Assembly (NCBI GenBank): GCA_024679635.1
Contig: JAIBDA010000015.1
Span: 1 to 17,555, forward strand
Direction of reading: 5' to 3'
DNA from: Amphritea sp.
GTDB taxonomy: Bacteria > Pseudomonadota > Gammaproteobacteria > Pseudomonadales > Nitrincolaceae
DNA length: 17,555 nt
This document shows, in pieces, positions 7,415-15,362 of the stretch. Made by a program: the position numbers and the translations under genes. How positions within the stretch are numbered: position 1 is the stretch's first letter; the number at the start of each line of letters is the position of its first letter. Below the pieces are notes generated by a model that saw only the letters and a list, made by a program, of their open reading frames with translations, was not told where the DNA came from and did no database searches.

Positions 7415-8569
7415 TCAGTTGATCAGATTATAAAAGAATAGCGCAATTGCATCCCAGATACGCTGTAACAATCCCGCTTCATTAATACTTTCCAGGGCTA
7501 CAACCGGAGCCTCTGCGACAAGTTTGCCCTCTAGCATCACTTTCAGAGTACCGAAACTCTGACCTTTCTGTATCGGTGCTTTGATTACTTTATCCAGATC
7601 CAGAACCGCCCGCAGTTGCTCACTCTCACCGCGGGGAATGGTTATCGCCATCGCGTTAGTCAACCCAACGCTTAGCTGATCCTGCTGACCCGCCCAGACC
7701 TTAGCTGTTTCCAGTACCTGACCGGCATCGTAAAGTTTATGGGTGCGGAAGTAACGGAATGCATAAGCAAGTAGCTTCTGACTCTCCTGAGCCCGTGCTT
7801 CCTCACTATTCGTCCCCATAACCACGGTAATCAAGCGCATACCATCACGTTTAGCGGAGGCTACCAGGCAATATCCTGCGGCGTCAGTATGACCGGTTTT
7901 AAGACCATCAACTGAATCATCACGCCACAATAGCTTATTACGGTTTGGCTGACGGATTTTGTTGTAGGTGAAATATTTTTCAGAATAAACGCCGTAATGC
8001 TCAGGGTAATTTTGAATAATAGCCTGAGCCAACACCGCCAGATCTTTAGCCGAAGAGTAATGTTCCTCAGCAGGCAAACCGGTAGCATTCATGAAGTGAC
8101 TGTTATTCATCCCCAACTGAACAGCATGCTGATTCATCATGTCAGCAAAGGAAGCCTCGCTACCTGCGATATATTCCGCTACAGCCACGCTGGCATCGTT
8201 GCCCGACTGAATAACAATGCCTTTCATCAGGTCACTCAGCAATACCTGAGTCCCTTCCTGAATAAACATCCGTGATCCTGGCGCACGCCAGGCTTTCACC
8301 GATACGGGCACCAGATCTGTTTTACTAACGTTCCCCTTAGTCAGCTCTGATTCCAGGATATAGCTGGTCATCATTTTAGTCAGGCTGGCAGGTGGAAAAC
8401 GCTCTTCCTCTCGATTAGCCATAATCACCTTACCGGTGTCCGCATCAATAACGATATAGGCACGGGCGGCAACCTGGGGCGGAGCTGGTGTTATCTTTGC
8501 AGCCTGAACAGGCAGAGCAAATATAACCATCAGCAGCAGGGCAGAACGAAGAGCAATTTTTTTAATCAT
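7415..8569 (-). CDS. dacA: D-alanyl-D-alanine carboxypeptidase, PBP5/PBP6 type
   Basis: This low-molecular-mass penicillin-binding protein trims the terminal D-alanine from peptidoglycan pentapeptides in the periplasm. A signal peptide covers about residues 1-23, with cleavage after VQA. The three active-site motifs are SLTK (S62, K65), SGN (122-124) and KTG (224-226). The C-terminal beta-rich domain follows, ending in an amphipathic segment (LLQRIWDAIALFFYNLI) of the kind that anchors PBP5 to the outer face of the inner membrane. The 384 residues compare with 403 in E. coli DacA. The ATG at 8569 lacks a clear Shine-Dalgarno. The 109-base gap upstream contains an A8 tract and AT-rich DNA but no promoter I would assign with confidence. 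Neighbours (rlpA and mltB upstream, aminotransferase downstream) are all linked to peptidoglycan or D-amino acids. Confidence 0.96.
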   Translation of the reverse strand: MIKKIALRSALLLMVIFALPVQAAKITPAPPQVAARAYIVIDADTGKVIMANREEERFPPASLTKMMTSYILESELTKGNVSKTDLVPVSVKAWRAPGSRMFIQEGTQVLLSDLMKGIVIQSGNDASVAVAEYIAGSEASFADMMNQHAVQLGMNNSHFMNATGLPAEEHYSSAKDLAVLAQAIIQNYPEHYGVYSEKYFTYNKIRQPNRNKLLWRDDSVDGLKTGHTDAAGYCLVASAKRDGMRLITVVMGTNSEEARAQESQKLLAYAFRYFRTHKLYDAGQVLETAKVWAGQQDQLSVGLTNAMAITIPRGESEQLRAVLDLDKVIKAPIQKGQSFGTLKVMLEGKLVAEAPVVALESINEAGLLQRIWDAIALFFYNLIN

Positions 8570-8678
8570 GGTTTTAGATGTACTTTAATTTACGGTTACA
8601 GAGGATCCAGATACTGATGGGACCTAAAAATCACATAATGGTTCTTTACGGTTTAAATAACATTTTTTTTGGCTGCGC

Positions 8679-9524
8679 TTAGTCTACCAAATGTGGCCGC
8701 AGATAACCTGCCGCTTCTATTCTGGACACCAGCTCAGCCAGATTCGCATTCAGCTGCACCGGGCCTACCTGAACTCGATAAAGTGTCCGATCCGTCAATT
8801 TAAGCGGAACCACACGTAGCTGATATCCTGGAAGCATCGCCCGCAGCTGATTAACCGCTTCAGTCGCGGTTGCTTCTAAGCCAAACGCACCGACCTGAAG
8901 GAAACGGGAAGCCGGGGCAGAACCATTTACAGCAGACACCGGGGCTGGCGTTGCGGCCGGTAGGGCACGCACCGCAGCAGAGGATCCACTCCAGCGTTTA
9001 GGATCGATCGCTTCAACTTCAATCTTCGCGGTTCCCTGCCCCAGCATATCGAGTTTGGACGCTGCGGCATAAGAGAGATCTATAATTCGACCACCATGGA
9101 AGGGGCCCCGATCGTTAACCCTAACGACGACTTTGCGGCCATTACTCAGATTAGTAACCTGAACATAACTGGGCAATGGCAACGATTTATGTGCTGCGCT
9201 CATCGCGTACATATTGTAAGTTTCGCCATTTGAGGTTTTATGCCCATGAAACTTTTTACCATACCAGGACGCGACCCCACGCTCTTTGTAGCCAGCACTG
9301 GATGACATTACATGATAGCTTTTCCCCAGCACCGTATAAGGACTCTTATTGCCGCCCCGACTTTTCGGTTCAACCCGGGGGACCGCATCCGGCACATTCG
9401 ACACATCTACTTTACTGGAAGGCCCATAATCCTGCTCAACAGCATAACGACCACTGGAAGAAGAACAACCGCCAATAATCACCAGCATTGTCAGCGCAAT
9501 CAGATTAAGGAAGACTCTTTTCAT
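8679..9524 (-). CDS. rlpA: RlpA septal/elongasome lytic transglycosylase lipoprotein (DPBB + SPOR)
   Basis: RlpA cleaves peptidoglycan strands stripped of stem peptides. A lipoprotein signal ends at IIGGC with C20 as the lipidated residue. A linker of about 60 residues follows. The double-psi beta-barrel domain then runs from about 82 to 174 (GVASWYGKKFHGHKTSNGE, H112 in AAHKSLP, D138 in VNDRGPF); the histidine and aspartate correspond to residues needed for activity in characterised RlpA. After an Ala/Pro/Ser-rich spacer comes a SPOR domain at about 206-281 (RFLQVGAF to AAGYLRPHLV), which binds denuded glycans. All 281 residues are consistent with an intact, enzymatically competent form, unlike E. 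coli RlpA, which has lost activity. The ATG at 9524 lies 3 bases after the mltB stop, and its ribosome site (AGGGT) overlaps the end of mltB, so the two are probably co-translated. Confidence 0.95.
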   Translation of the reverse strand: MKRVFLNLIALTMLVIIGGCSSSSGRYAVEQDYGPSSKVDVSNVPDAVPRVEPKSRGGNKSPYTVLGKSYHVMSSSAGYKERGVASWYGKKFHGHKTSNGETYNMYAMSAAHKSLPLPSYVQVTNLSNGRKVVVRVNDRGPFHGGRIIDLSYAAASKLDMLGQGTAKIEVEAIDPKRWSGSSAAVRALPAATPAPVSAVNGSAPASRFLQVGAFGLEATATEAVNQLRAMLPGYQLRVVPLKLTDRTLYRVQVGPVQLNANLAELVSRIEAAGYLRPHLVD

Positions 9525-9527
9525 CGT

Positions 9528-10535
9528 TTACCCTGCGACCCCATTGCGTTTTTTTACTACCGCCTGGCTTAATTCATACACCGCCATAGCGTAGAGGCGA
9601 CTGTGATTATAGCGGGTAATTACATAGAAATTATGTAGCCCGAACCAGTGCTGAAACTCGCCCTTGGATTCCATCCGCAACAAAGTTGCCTTATCCTCTT
9701 TATTGAGCCCCTGACGGGTATTAATTCCTCGTCGAGTCCACTCCTCCAGGGTAACTTCCGGTTTAAGGCCCGCATTAATCCAGGTTTCATCCGCCAACTC
9801 ACGTATCACCACATTACTGCGCACCGGCTCACCGGCTTTCCAGCCATGAGCATTGAAGTAGTTAGCTACGCTACCGATTGCGTCAACGGGGTTAGTCCAG
9901 ATATCTTTTTTGCCATCACCATCGAAATCAACGGCAAAGCTACGAAAACTACTGGGAATGAACTGACCAAAACCCATCGCACCGGCATAAGAACCTTTTA
10001 GACTGAATGGATCAGCCTTCTCATCCCTCAGAAGATAGAAGTATTCTTTCAGCTGGCCTTTAAAGAATTTACCCCGCGGCGGATAATCAAATCCCAGCGT
10101 AGAAAGGGCATCTATTACCCGGTAACTACCCATGTTGCGCCCATAACGGGTCTCCACACCGATAATCGCCACAATGATTTCTGCCGGAATACCGTAGGTT
10201 TTTTCCGCCCGTTCCAATGCCTTTTTATACTTCCCCCAAAACTCAACGCCTTGATTGATGCGTTTATCCTTGAGAAATATATTACGATACTCGCCCCAAT
10301 TCAGGCGTTTTTCCGCCGGACGGGAGATAGCTTTAAGAATGCTTTCCTTACGTTCTGCTGAACGCAGAATGGTTCTGATGTTATCCTCATCAAAACCCTC
10401 TTTACCCATTTCGGAGATAAACTGTTGCGCCCTGGGATGATCGCCATAGCCATGCGCTACAACCTGTGGCACCCACGCAAGTCCGGCACTCAGTACAACT
10501 CCGGCCAGCAATCCTGAAATTTTAGCTCTGAACAT
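9528..10535 (-). CDS. mltB: Lytic murein transglycosylase B (MltB/SltB1 family), soluble periplasmic form
   Basis: This GH103 enzyme cleaves the MurNAc-GlcNAc bond of peptidoglycan with formation of an anhydromuramyl end. The catalytic glutamate is E128 in GVETRYG; substrate-cleft motifs GAMGFGQFIPSSF (185-197) and the EF-hand-like calcium loop DFDGDGKKDIW (203-213) follow. The N-terminus is a signal peptide of about 27 residues ending in VVA, and no cysteine occurs anywhere in the protein. It therefore has no lipobox and should be released into the periplasm, as for Pseudomonas SltB1 rather than E. coli MltB; sltB1 would be an equally apt name. The ATG at 10535 is backed by a strong AGGTGGAG ribosome site (10540-10547). 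A 209-base gap separates it from rodA, so it may have its own promoter; none of the candidate boxes I examined there is convincing. Confidence 0.94.
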   Translation of the reverse strand: MFRAKISGLLAGVVLSAGLAWVPQVVAHGYGDHPRAQQFISEMGKEGFDEDNIRTILRSAERKESILKAISRPAEKRLNWGEYRNIFLKDKRINQGVEFWGKYKKALERAEKTYGIPAEIIVAIIGVETRYGRNMGSYRVIDALSTLGFDYPPRGKFFKGQLKEYFYLLRDEKADPFSLKGSYAGAMGFGQFIPSSFRSFAVDFDGDGKKDIWTNPVDAIGSVANYFNAHGWKAGEPVRSNVVIRELADETWINAGLKPEVTLEEWTRRGINTRQGLNKEDKATLLRMESKGEFQHWFGLHNFYVITRYNHSRLYAMAVYELSQAVVKKRNGVAG

Positions 10536-10744
10536 ATATCTCCACCTTTTGAGGCTGCTTCATTAAGGTCTTAACCTTGACCTCTCACCAGGCACAATCG
10601 CAACCTGGCATCCCTTACTTGATTAACACTGGCCCGAGTAGCATTGACTCAAACAACCATCAGTCGAAAGAGTGACTGTATCACAGAGTCGCGACTACAA
10701 AACCGCTCAATTACTATGCTTATTCTTAGCCAATAAGACAACTG

Positions 10745-11881
10745 TTAGTGACTGATCATCTGTCTATGTGCCTGCACCGACATTAACAGACCAAACCCCG
10801 CCATTAGCGTCACTATCGAGGTGCCGCCATAACTCACTAACGGTAACGGCACACCTACTACAGGTAATAAGCCACACACCATGCCGATATTAACAAACAC
10901 ATAGACAAAAAATGTCAGCGTAACACTGCCGGCTACCAGCCGACCAAAGCTATCCTGAGCTTTAGCCGCAATCACCAAGCCTCTGGCAATAATCAACAGA
11001 TAGATAAATAGTAATAACAGTACCCCGATCATACCCAGCTCTTCCGCCATAACCGCGATGATAAAATCGGTATGACTTTCCGGCAGAAAGTCCAGCTGTG
11101 ACTGGGTACCCAACATCCACCCCTTGCCATCGATACCCCCGGAGCCAATCGCTGCTTTTGACTGGATAATATTCCAACCCGCTCCCAGAGGATCACTTTC
11201 CGGGTCGAGAAAAGTTAATACCCGCTGCTTCTGATAGTCCTTCATCACCATCCAGAGCCCGGGCAGGCCAGTGGCAGCAACCGCTAAAGCACCAAAGATA
11301 TAGCGCCAATAGATACCTGAAAGCAATAAAACAAACACACCTGAAGCGGCTATCAGCAAGGAAGTACCCAGATCTGGCTGTTTCATAATCAACACCACCG
11401 GCATAAAGATCAGTACCAGTGAAATCATAATATGACGGAAACTTGGCGGCAGTGGACGGTTAGCCAGATAACCGGCAATCATTAAAGGCAGCACCAGCTT
11501 AACAACCTCTGCTGGCTGAAAACGGAATCCCGGCAGCGCAATCCAGCGCTGCGCACCTTTAGCACCCACACCAAACAGCAAAACCGCCACCAACAACCCC
11601 AGACTAATCACATACAATGCGGGCGCCCAGCGGGCAAACAGCCGGGGCCGCATTTGCGCCAGTAATATCATGATAAAAAAACCGGCGGCCATCCGAATCG
11701 CCTGACGGACCACATAGTCCATATCGCCCCCTGAGGCGCTATACAGAACCAGTAAGCCATAGCCACAGAGAATCAAAATCAAGAGCAGCAACCAGGCATC
11801 CAGACGGGTGTGGGACCACAACCCCCGGCGACGGGCCAGGTGGGGCTGGGCATCCGGCATACTGCGCTGAAAATCAGCCAT
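10745..11881 (-). CDS. rodA: Peptidoglycan glycosyltransferase RodA (SEDS)
   Basis: RodA polymerises lipid II into glycan strands for sidewall growth in complex with PBP2. The 378-residue protein has about ten membrane helices and family motifs including PAEVVKLVLPL (about 117-127), the large periplasmic loop with FLPESHTDFIIAVMAEE, and VVGVPLPLVSYGGTS near the C-terminus. The aspartate of SHTDFI is at the position essential for SEDS polymerase activity. Its ATG abuts the mrdA stop (TAA then ATG, no spacing), and the ribosome site AAAGG lies inside mrdA, so the elongasome pair is translationally coupled. The start is firm. The gene is followed by the 209-base gap before mltB, where I see no good intrinsic terminator. 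mrdB is the E. coli synonym. Confidence 0.97.
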   Translation of the reverse strand: MADFQRSMPDAQPHLARRRGLWSHTRLDAWLLLLILILCGYGLLVLYSASGGDMDYVVRQAIRMAAGFFIMILLAQMRPRLFARWAPALYVISLGLLVAVLLFGVGAKGAQRWIALPGFRFQPAEVVKLVLPLMIAGYLANRPLPPSFRHIMISLVLIFMPVVLIMKQPDLGTSLLIAASGVFVLLLSGIYWRYIFGALAVAATGLPGLWMVMKDYQKQRVLTFLDPESDPLGAGWNIIQSKAAIGSGGIDGKGWMLGTQSQLDFLPESHTDFIIAVMAEELGMIGVLLLLFIYLLIIARGLVIAAKAQDSFGRLVAGSVTLTFFVYVFVNIGMVCGLLPVVGVPLPLVSYGGTSIVTLMAGFGLLMSVQAHRQMISH

Positions 11882-13807
11882 TTATAAAACCCTTTCCAGT
11901 TCTTTCATGTCTGCATCCTGCTGCTTTAACGTCATGAACGCATCGATAACTTCTCTGGCAATAGGGGCAGCAGTACTGGAGCCGCCACCGCCATTCTCTA
12001 CAATAACAGAGACAGCGATTTCGGGTTTATCTGCCGGAGCAAAAGCGATAAACAGTGCATGGTCACGGTGTCGCTCAGCCAGACTCTCCGCATCATAAAC
12101 CGCATCCTGTTTAATGCCTACAACCTGGGCCGTACCGGTTTTTCCCGCTATCTGAAAATCGATTCCTTTGCCGACTTTTCTGGCGGTACCTCTGGGGCCA
12201 TGCACCACCGCAATCATTGCATCAATAATCTTCTGCCAGTACTTGTCGTTTTTCAGTTTAATATCGGGAAGCACGGCACTGGTGCCTTCCAGACCACTGA
12301 TATCAATAATGGTGCCATCTACAATCGTATTGCCATCACTCTGGCTATGCTGCATCACCCCTTTCAACATCCGCGGCTGCTTCCAGACACCACGGTTGGC
12401 CATCACCGCTGAGGCGGTGGCCAGCTGCAGTGGGGTGGTTAGCATCCAGCCCTGCCCGATACTCAGATTAAGAGTATCTCCAGAGTACCAGGAGCCACGG
12501 CCGGTTTTCTTTTTCCAGGCTTTGCTAGGCAAAATACCGGGCAACGCCTCCGGCAAATCAAGACTGGTTACCTGACCCAAACCGAATTTACCCAGATAAT
12601 CTGAAATCACATCGACGCCGGCACGGTTTGATACATCGTAAAACCAGACATCACAGGACTGGTAAATGGCCATCTCCAGCCCAACCTTGCCATGTCCCCC
12701 GCGTTTCCAGTCGCGATAGTGACGACCACCTTTAGTCAGCGTAAAGAAACCGGGGTCGTGTATTGTATGGGCAGGACTGACAATGCCACTGTCAACAACA
12801 CTCATCGCAACCATTGGCTTGATGGTAGAGCCCGGTGGATACTGCCCCCGCAATGCCCGATTAAACAACGGCAGATCAGGTGACTCACGCAACGCTTTGT
12901 AAGCTTTGGTACTAATACCGGTCACAAATAGATTCGGGTCATACCCTGGGTTACTAACCATCGCGAGTATCCCGCCGGTTTTAGGGTCAATAGCCACAAT
13001 CGCTGCACGACGCCCCTCTACCAGTTTTTCAGCAGCCTGCTGCAGCCTGATATCCAGATGTAGCACAATATCTTTACCCGGCACTGGATCAGCACGTTCA
13101 AGCACCCGCATCACCCGCCCCCGGGCATTAGTTTCCACCTTGTGATAGCCGACATCCCCATGTAACAAGGGCTCGTAAAACTTCTCGATCCCCAGTTTAC
13201 CGATGTAATGGGTAGCACTGTAGTCAGTAGAATCAACCCGCTTCAGCTCTTTCTCATTGATCCGCCCAACATAACCCAACGCATGCACCAATCCGGCACC
13301 GAAAGGGTAGTATCGAATCAAATCAGCCTCTACCTGAACCCCGGGTAAACGCTGATAATTCACGGCTATCCGAGCAATTTCATCATCGTTCAGACGAAAC
13401 CTCAAAGGCACCGTCTCATATGGCCGGCGTCGCTGTTTGAGCCGTTTACGAAAAGACTTTAACTCTCGATCGGTGACAGGGATTAGTTTTTGCAGTTCGA
13501 CGAGGGTCGCTTCAATGTCACTGACCTTCTCTTTCAGAAGAGTGACACTATAGCTGGGGCGATTTTCTGCTAGTAAGGTGCCATTTCGGTCATAAATCAA
13601 ACCACGGGTAGGGGCGACTGGTTTAAGCTGAACCCGGTTACCATCTGACAGCGCAGCCAGATTGTCATGCTGAATAACCTGAAGATAATACAACCGGCCG
13701 ATCAGAACCCCCATCAACACCAGCACAACGACAAAGGCTATCAGAGCCCGGGACAAAAACACCCGCCCCTCTTTGGTATGGTCCTTCAGGCTATCAAATG
13801 CTGACAT
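11882..13807 (-). CDS. mrdA: Penicillin-binding protein 2 (elongasome transpeptidase)
   Basis: PBP2 crosslinks new peptidoglycan with RodA during cell elongation. It has a short cytoplasmic N-terminus, one membrane anchor at about 21-43, a PBP dimerisation (pedestal) domain at about 60-230 beginning with APTRGLIYDRNG, and a transpeptidase domain. The active-site motifs are STIK (S327, K330), SCD (384-386, the PBP2 form of SxN) and KTGTA (556-560). The 641 residues are close to the 633 of E. coli. The ATG at 13807 is preceded by a weak ribosome site; the gap from rlmH is 31 bases. The order rsfS-rlmH-mrdA-rodA is the standard gammaproteobacterial arrangement. pbpA is a synonym. Confidence 0.97.
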   Translation of the reverse strand: MSAFDSLKDHTKEGRVFLSRALIAFVVVLVLMGVLIGRLYYLQVIQHDNLAALSDGNRVQLKPVAPTRGLIYDRNGTLLAENRPSYSVTLLKEKVSDIEATLVELQKLIPVTDRELKSFRKRLKQRRRPYETVPLRFRLNDDEIARIAVNYQRLPGVQVEADLIRYYPFGAGLVHALGYVGRINEKELKRVDSTDYSATHYIGKLGIEKFYEPLLHGDVGYHKVETNARGRVMRVLERADPVPGKDIVLHLDIRLQQAAEKLVEGRRAAIVAIDPKTGGILAMVSNPGYDPNLFVTGISTKAYKALRESPDLPLFNRALRGQYPPGSTIKPMVAMSVVDSGIVSPAHTIHDPGFFTLTKGGRHYRDWKRGGHGKVGLEMAIYQSCDVWFYDVSNRAGVDVISDYLGKFGLGQVTSLDLPEALPGILPSKAWKKKTGRGSWYSGDTLNLSIGQGWMLTTPLQLATASAVMANRGVWKQPRMLKGVMQHSQSDGNTIVDGTIIDISGLEGTSAVLPDIKLKNDKYWQKIIDAMIAVVHGPRGTARKVGKGIDFQIAGKTGTAQVVGIKQDAVYDAESLAERHRDHALFIAFAPADKPEIAVSVIVENGGGGSSTAAPIAREVIDAFMTLKQQDADMKELERVL

Positions 13808-13838
13808 CTAAGCAATTCTTCACTGGCTAATTGACTAC

Positions 13839-14306
13839 TTATTTATGATATGGATGGCCTTGAAGGATAGTCCAGGCCCTATAAAGCTGTTCCGCTAACA
13901 GAATACGCACAAGAGGGTGAGGGAGCGTCAGCCCTGAAAGTGACCATTTCTGGTCAGCAATCGCGACACACGCCGGTGACAAACCGTCAGGCCCTCCCAC
14001 CAACAGACAGACATTCTGTCCTGACATCTGCCACTGTTCGGCCTGTTCAGCCAGTTGCTCAGTGCTCCAGTTCCGGCCACCCACTTCCAACGCGATGATT
14101 CGATCACCTTTAGGTATCGCCGCCAGCACCAACTCACCCTCCTGCCTTTTAGCACGAGCCAGGTCAGCCCCTTTACCCCGGTGCCCCAATGGAATCTCCA
14201 CCAGTTCAAGACTAAATTCGTGGGGTAAGCGTTTAACATATTCGTTAAACCCTTCTGTCACCCAGCCAGGCATCTTGGTACCCACAGCGATGAGGCGTAT
14301 TTTCAT
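13839..14306 (-). CDS. rlmH: 23S rRNA pseudouridine-1915 N3-methyltransferase
   Basis: RlmH is a SPOUT methyltransferase that modifies pseudouridine 1915 in helix 69 of 23S rRNA on assembled 70S ribosomes, using S-adenosylmethionine. The 155 residues equal the E. coli length. Diagnostic segments are [16 protein letters not shown] at the start, the SAM-binding [13 protein letters not shown] (about 101-113), and the C-terminal [18 protein letters not shown] ending in HPYHK. The ATG at 14306 has no close Shine-Dalgarno; an AAGGA lies about 17 bases upstream. A 36-base gap separates it from rsfS. Confidence 0.98.
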   Translation of the reverse strand: MKIRLIAVGTKMPGWVTEGFNEYVKRLPHEFSLELVEIPLGHRGKGADLARAKRQEGELVLAAIPKGDRIIALEVGGRNWSTEQLAEQAEQWQMSGQNVCLLVGGPDGLSPACVAIADQKWSLSGLTLPHPLVRILLAEQLYRAWTILQGHPYHK

Positions 14307-14342
14307 GGCAGAACACTAAATCCTTATTGCGTAAGGGAGAAA

Positions 14343-14690
14343 TTAATTAACAGAACCCTGCTCTGCTTCATCGAAACCCCATAGACGTTCCAGGTCATAG
14401 AAGCTACGAGCATCCGGCATCATCACGTGCACTACCAGCTCACCCAGGTCTACCAGCACCCATTCACCGGTATCCAGCCCTTCTATTCCCAGGGGCAGCA
14501 ATCCCTGATGCTTCATCTCTTCCTGAACATGCTGTCCAATAGACATCACATGACGCCTAGAGGTTCCGCTGGCAATAACCATTCGGTCAGTGACCGTCGA
14601 TTTATTGGTAACATCGATTTCAACGATGTCACGTGCTTTCATATCATCAAGGGCTTCACGTACAGCGCTGATTATCTGATCCATTTCCAT
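14343..14690 (-). CDS. rsfS: Ribosomal silencing factor RsfS
   Basis: RsfS binds ribosomal protein uL14 and blocks joining of 30S and 50S subunits in starved cells. The 115-residue sequence contains the family core: ALDDMKARDIVEIDV (13-27), ASGTSRRHV (40-48), and GEWVLVDLGELVVHVMM followed by RSFYDLERLW. It is about ten residues longer than the E. coli protein at the C-terminus (DEAEQGSVN). Two in-frame ATGs occur, at 14690 and two codons further on; the first is used here. The AAGG upstream is about 13 bases away, so ribosome-site evidence does not decide the start. nadD ends six bases upstream, indicating co-transcription. Confidence 0.97.
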   Translation of the reverse strand: MEMDQIISAVREALDDMKARDIVEIDVTNKSTVTDRMVIASGTSRRHVMSIGQHVQEEMKHQGLLPLGIEGLDTGEWVLVDLGELVVHVMMPDARSFYDLERLWGFDEAEQGSVN

Positions 14691-14696
14691 TAGTAA

Positions 14697-15356
14697 TTAT
14701 TTACCTTCATTATTAAAGCCGTATAGCTTATTTTTTTGTATGTAGTTCCATACCGCGTCCGGTATCAGATAGCGTGGCGAACACCCTCCTCTGATCAGCT
14801 GACGGATCTGGGTAGCCGATATCCCTAACGGGGTCAGCTCGCGAAAAATCACATGACCCGCAGGGGATGTTAGTAACCGCTGCAAGTCTTTAGTTTCATG
14901 TTTCTGGCTGATTTTCTGCATCTGTTCGCAGGGCTCATAAACCCAGCCAGGACGCTTAACCACCACCACATGACAAAGGGTCAGCAGTTCCTGCCAGCGA
15001 TCCCAGTGTGGCAGAGACAGATAAGCATCCATCCCCAGCACCATACAAACAGGTACAGTTTCGCCGATTTCCCGGCGAAAAGACTCCAGAGTCAACACAG
15101 TATAGGAAGCATCTTCCGACAGGACCTCACGATCATCGGCAAACAGTCCAGGCTCGTCGATAACTGCCAGGCGCACCATATCCAAACGCTGCTGCCCGGT
15201 TCGCTCAGGCCGCTGCCGATGCACCGGCGCTTTGGAAGGAATCAAAGTGACTTGAGACACCCCCAGCCACTGTTCAATTTCTAACGCTGTGCGTAGATGA
15301 CCATTATGAATAGGATCGAAAGTCCCACCCATAAACACTTTGACAGATTCGCTCAT
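14697..15356 (-). CDS. nadD: Nicotinate-nucleotide adenylyltransferase
   Basis: NadD joins ATP and nicotinate mononucleotide to give deamido-NAD in NAD synthesis. The nucleotidyltransferase motif GGTFDPIHNGH (10-20) and the C-terminal GISATQIRQLI (178-188, the ISxTxxR signature) are both present in the 219 residues. Two adjacent starts exist, TTG at 15357-15359 and ATG at 15354-15356; the ATG is preferred as the stronger codon, and the choice changes one residue. No clear Shine-Dalgarno is visible. The ATG lies six bases after the proA stop, so it probably depends on read-through and reinitiation from proA. Confidence 0.96.
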   Translation of the reverse strand: MSESVKVFMGGTFDPIHNGHLRTALEIEQWLGVSQVTLIPSKAPVHRQRPERTGQQRLDMVRLAVIDEPGLFADDREVLSEDASYTVLTLESFRREIGETVPVCMVLGMDAYLSLPHWDRWQELLTLCHVVVVKRPGWVYEPCEQMQKISQKHETKDLQRLLTSPAGHVIFRELTPLGISATQIRQLIRGGCSPRYLIPDAVWNYIQKNKLYGFNNEGK

Positions 15357-15362
15357 CAACAG

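Noticed and set aside
10676..10686. LexA-box-like CTGT...ACAG pair upstream of mltB
   Set aside because: The half-sites are separated by 3 bases, not the 8 of a gammaproteobacterial LexA site.
10719..10737. AT-rich hairpin after rodA considered as an intrinsic terminator
   Set aside because: The stem is six AT-rich pairs (CTTATT/AATAAG) with no GC core and no T run after it.
12059..12575. Two plus-strand open frames opposite mrdA
   Set aside because: Both are antisense to the PBP2 transpeptidase domain, overlap each other in different frames and have no ribosome site or family resemblance.
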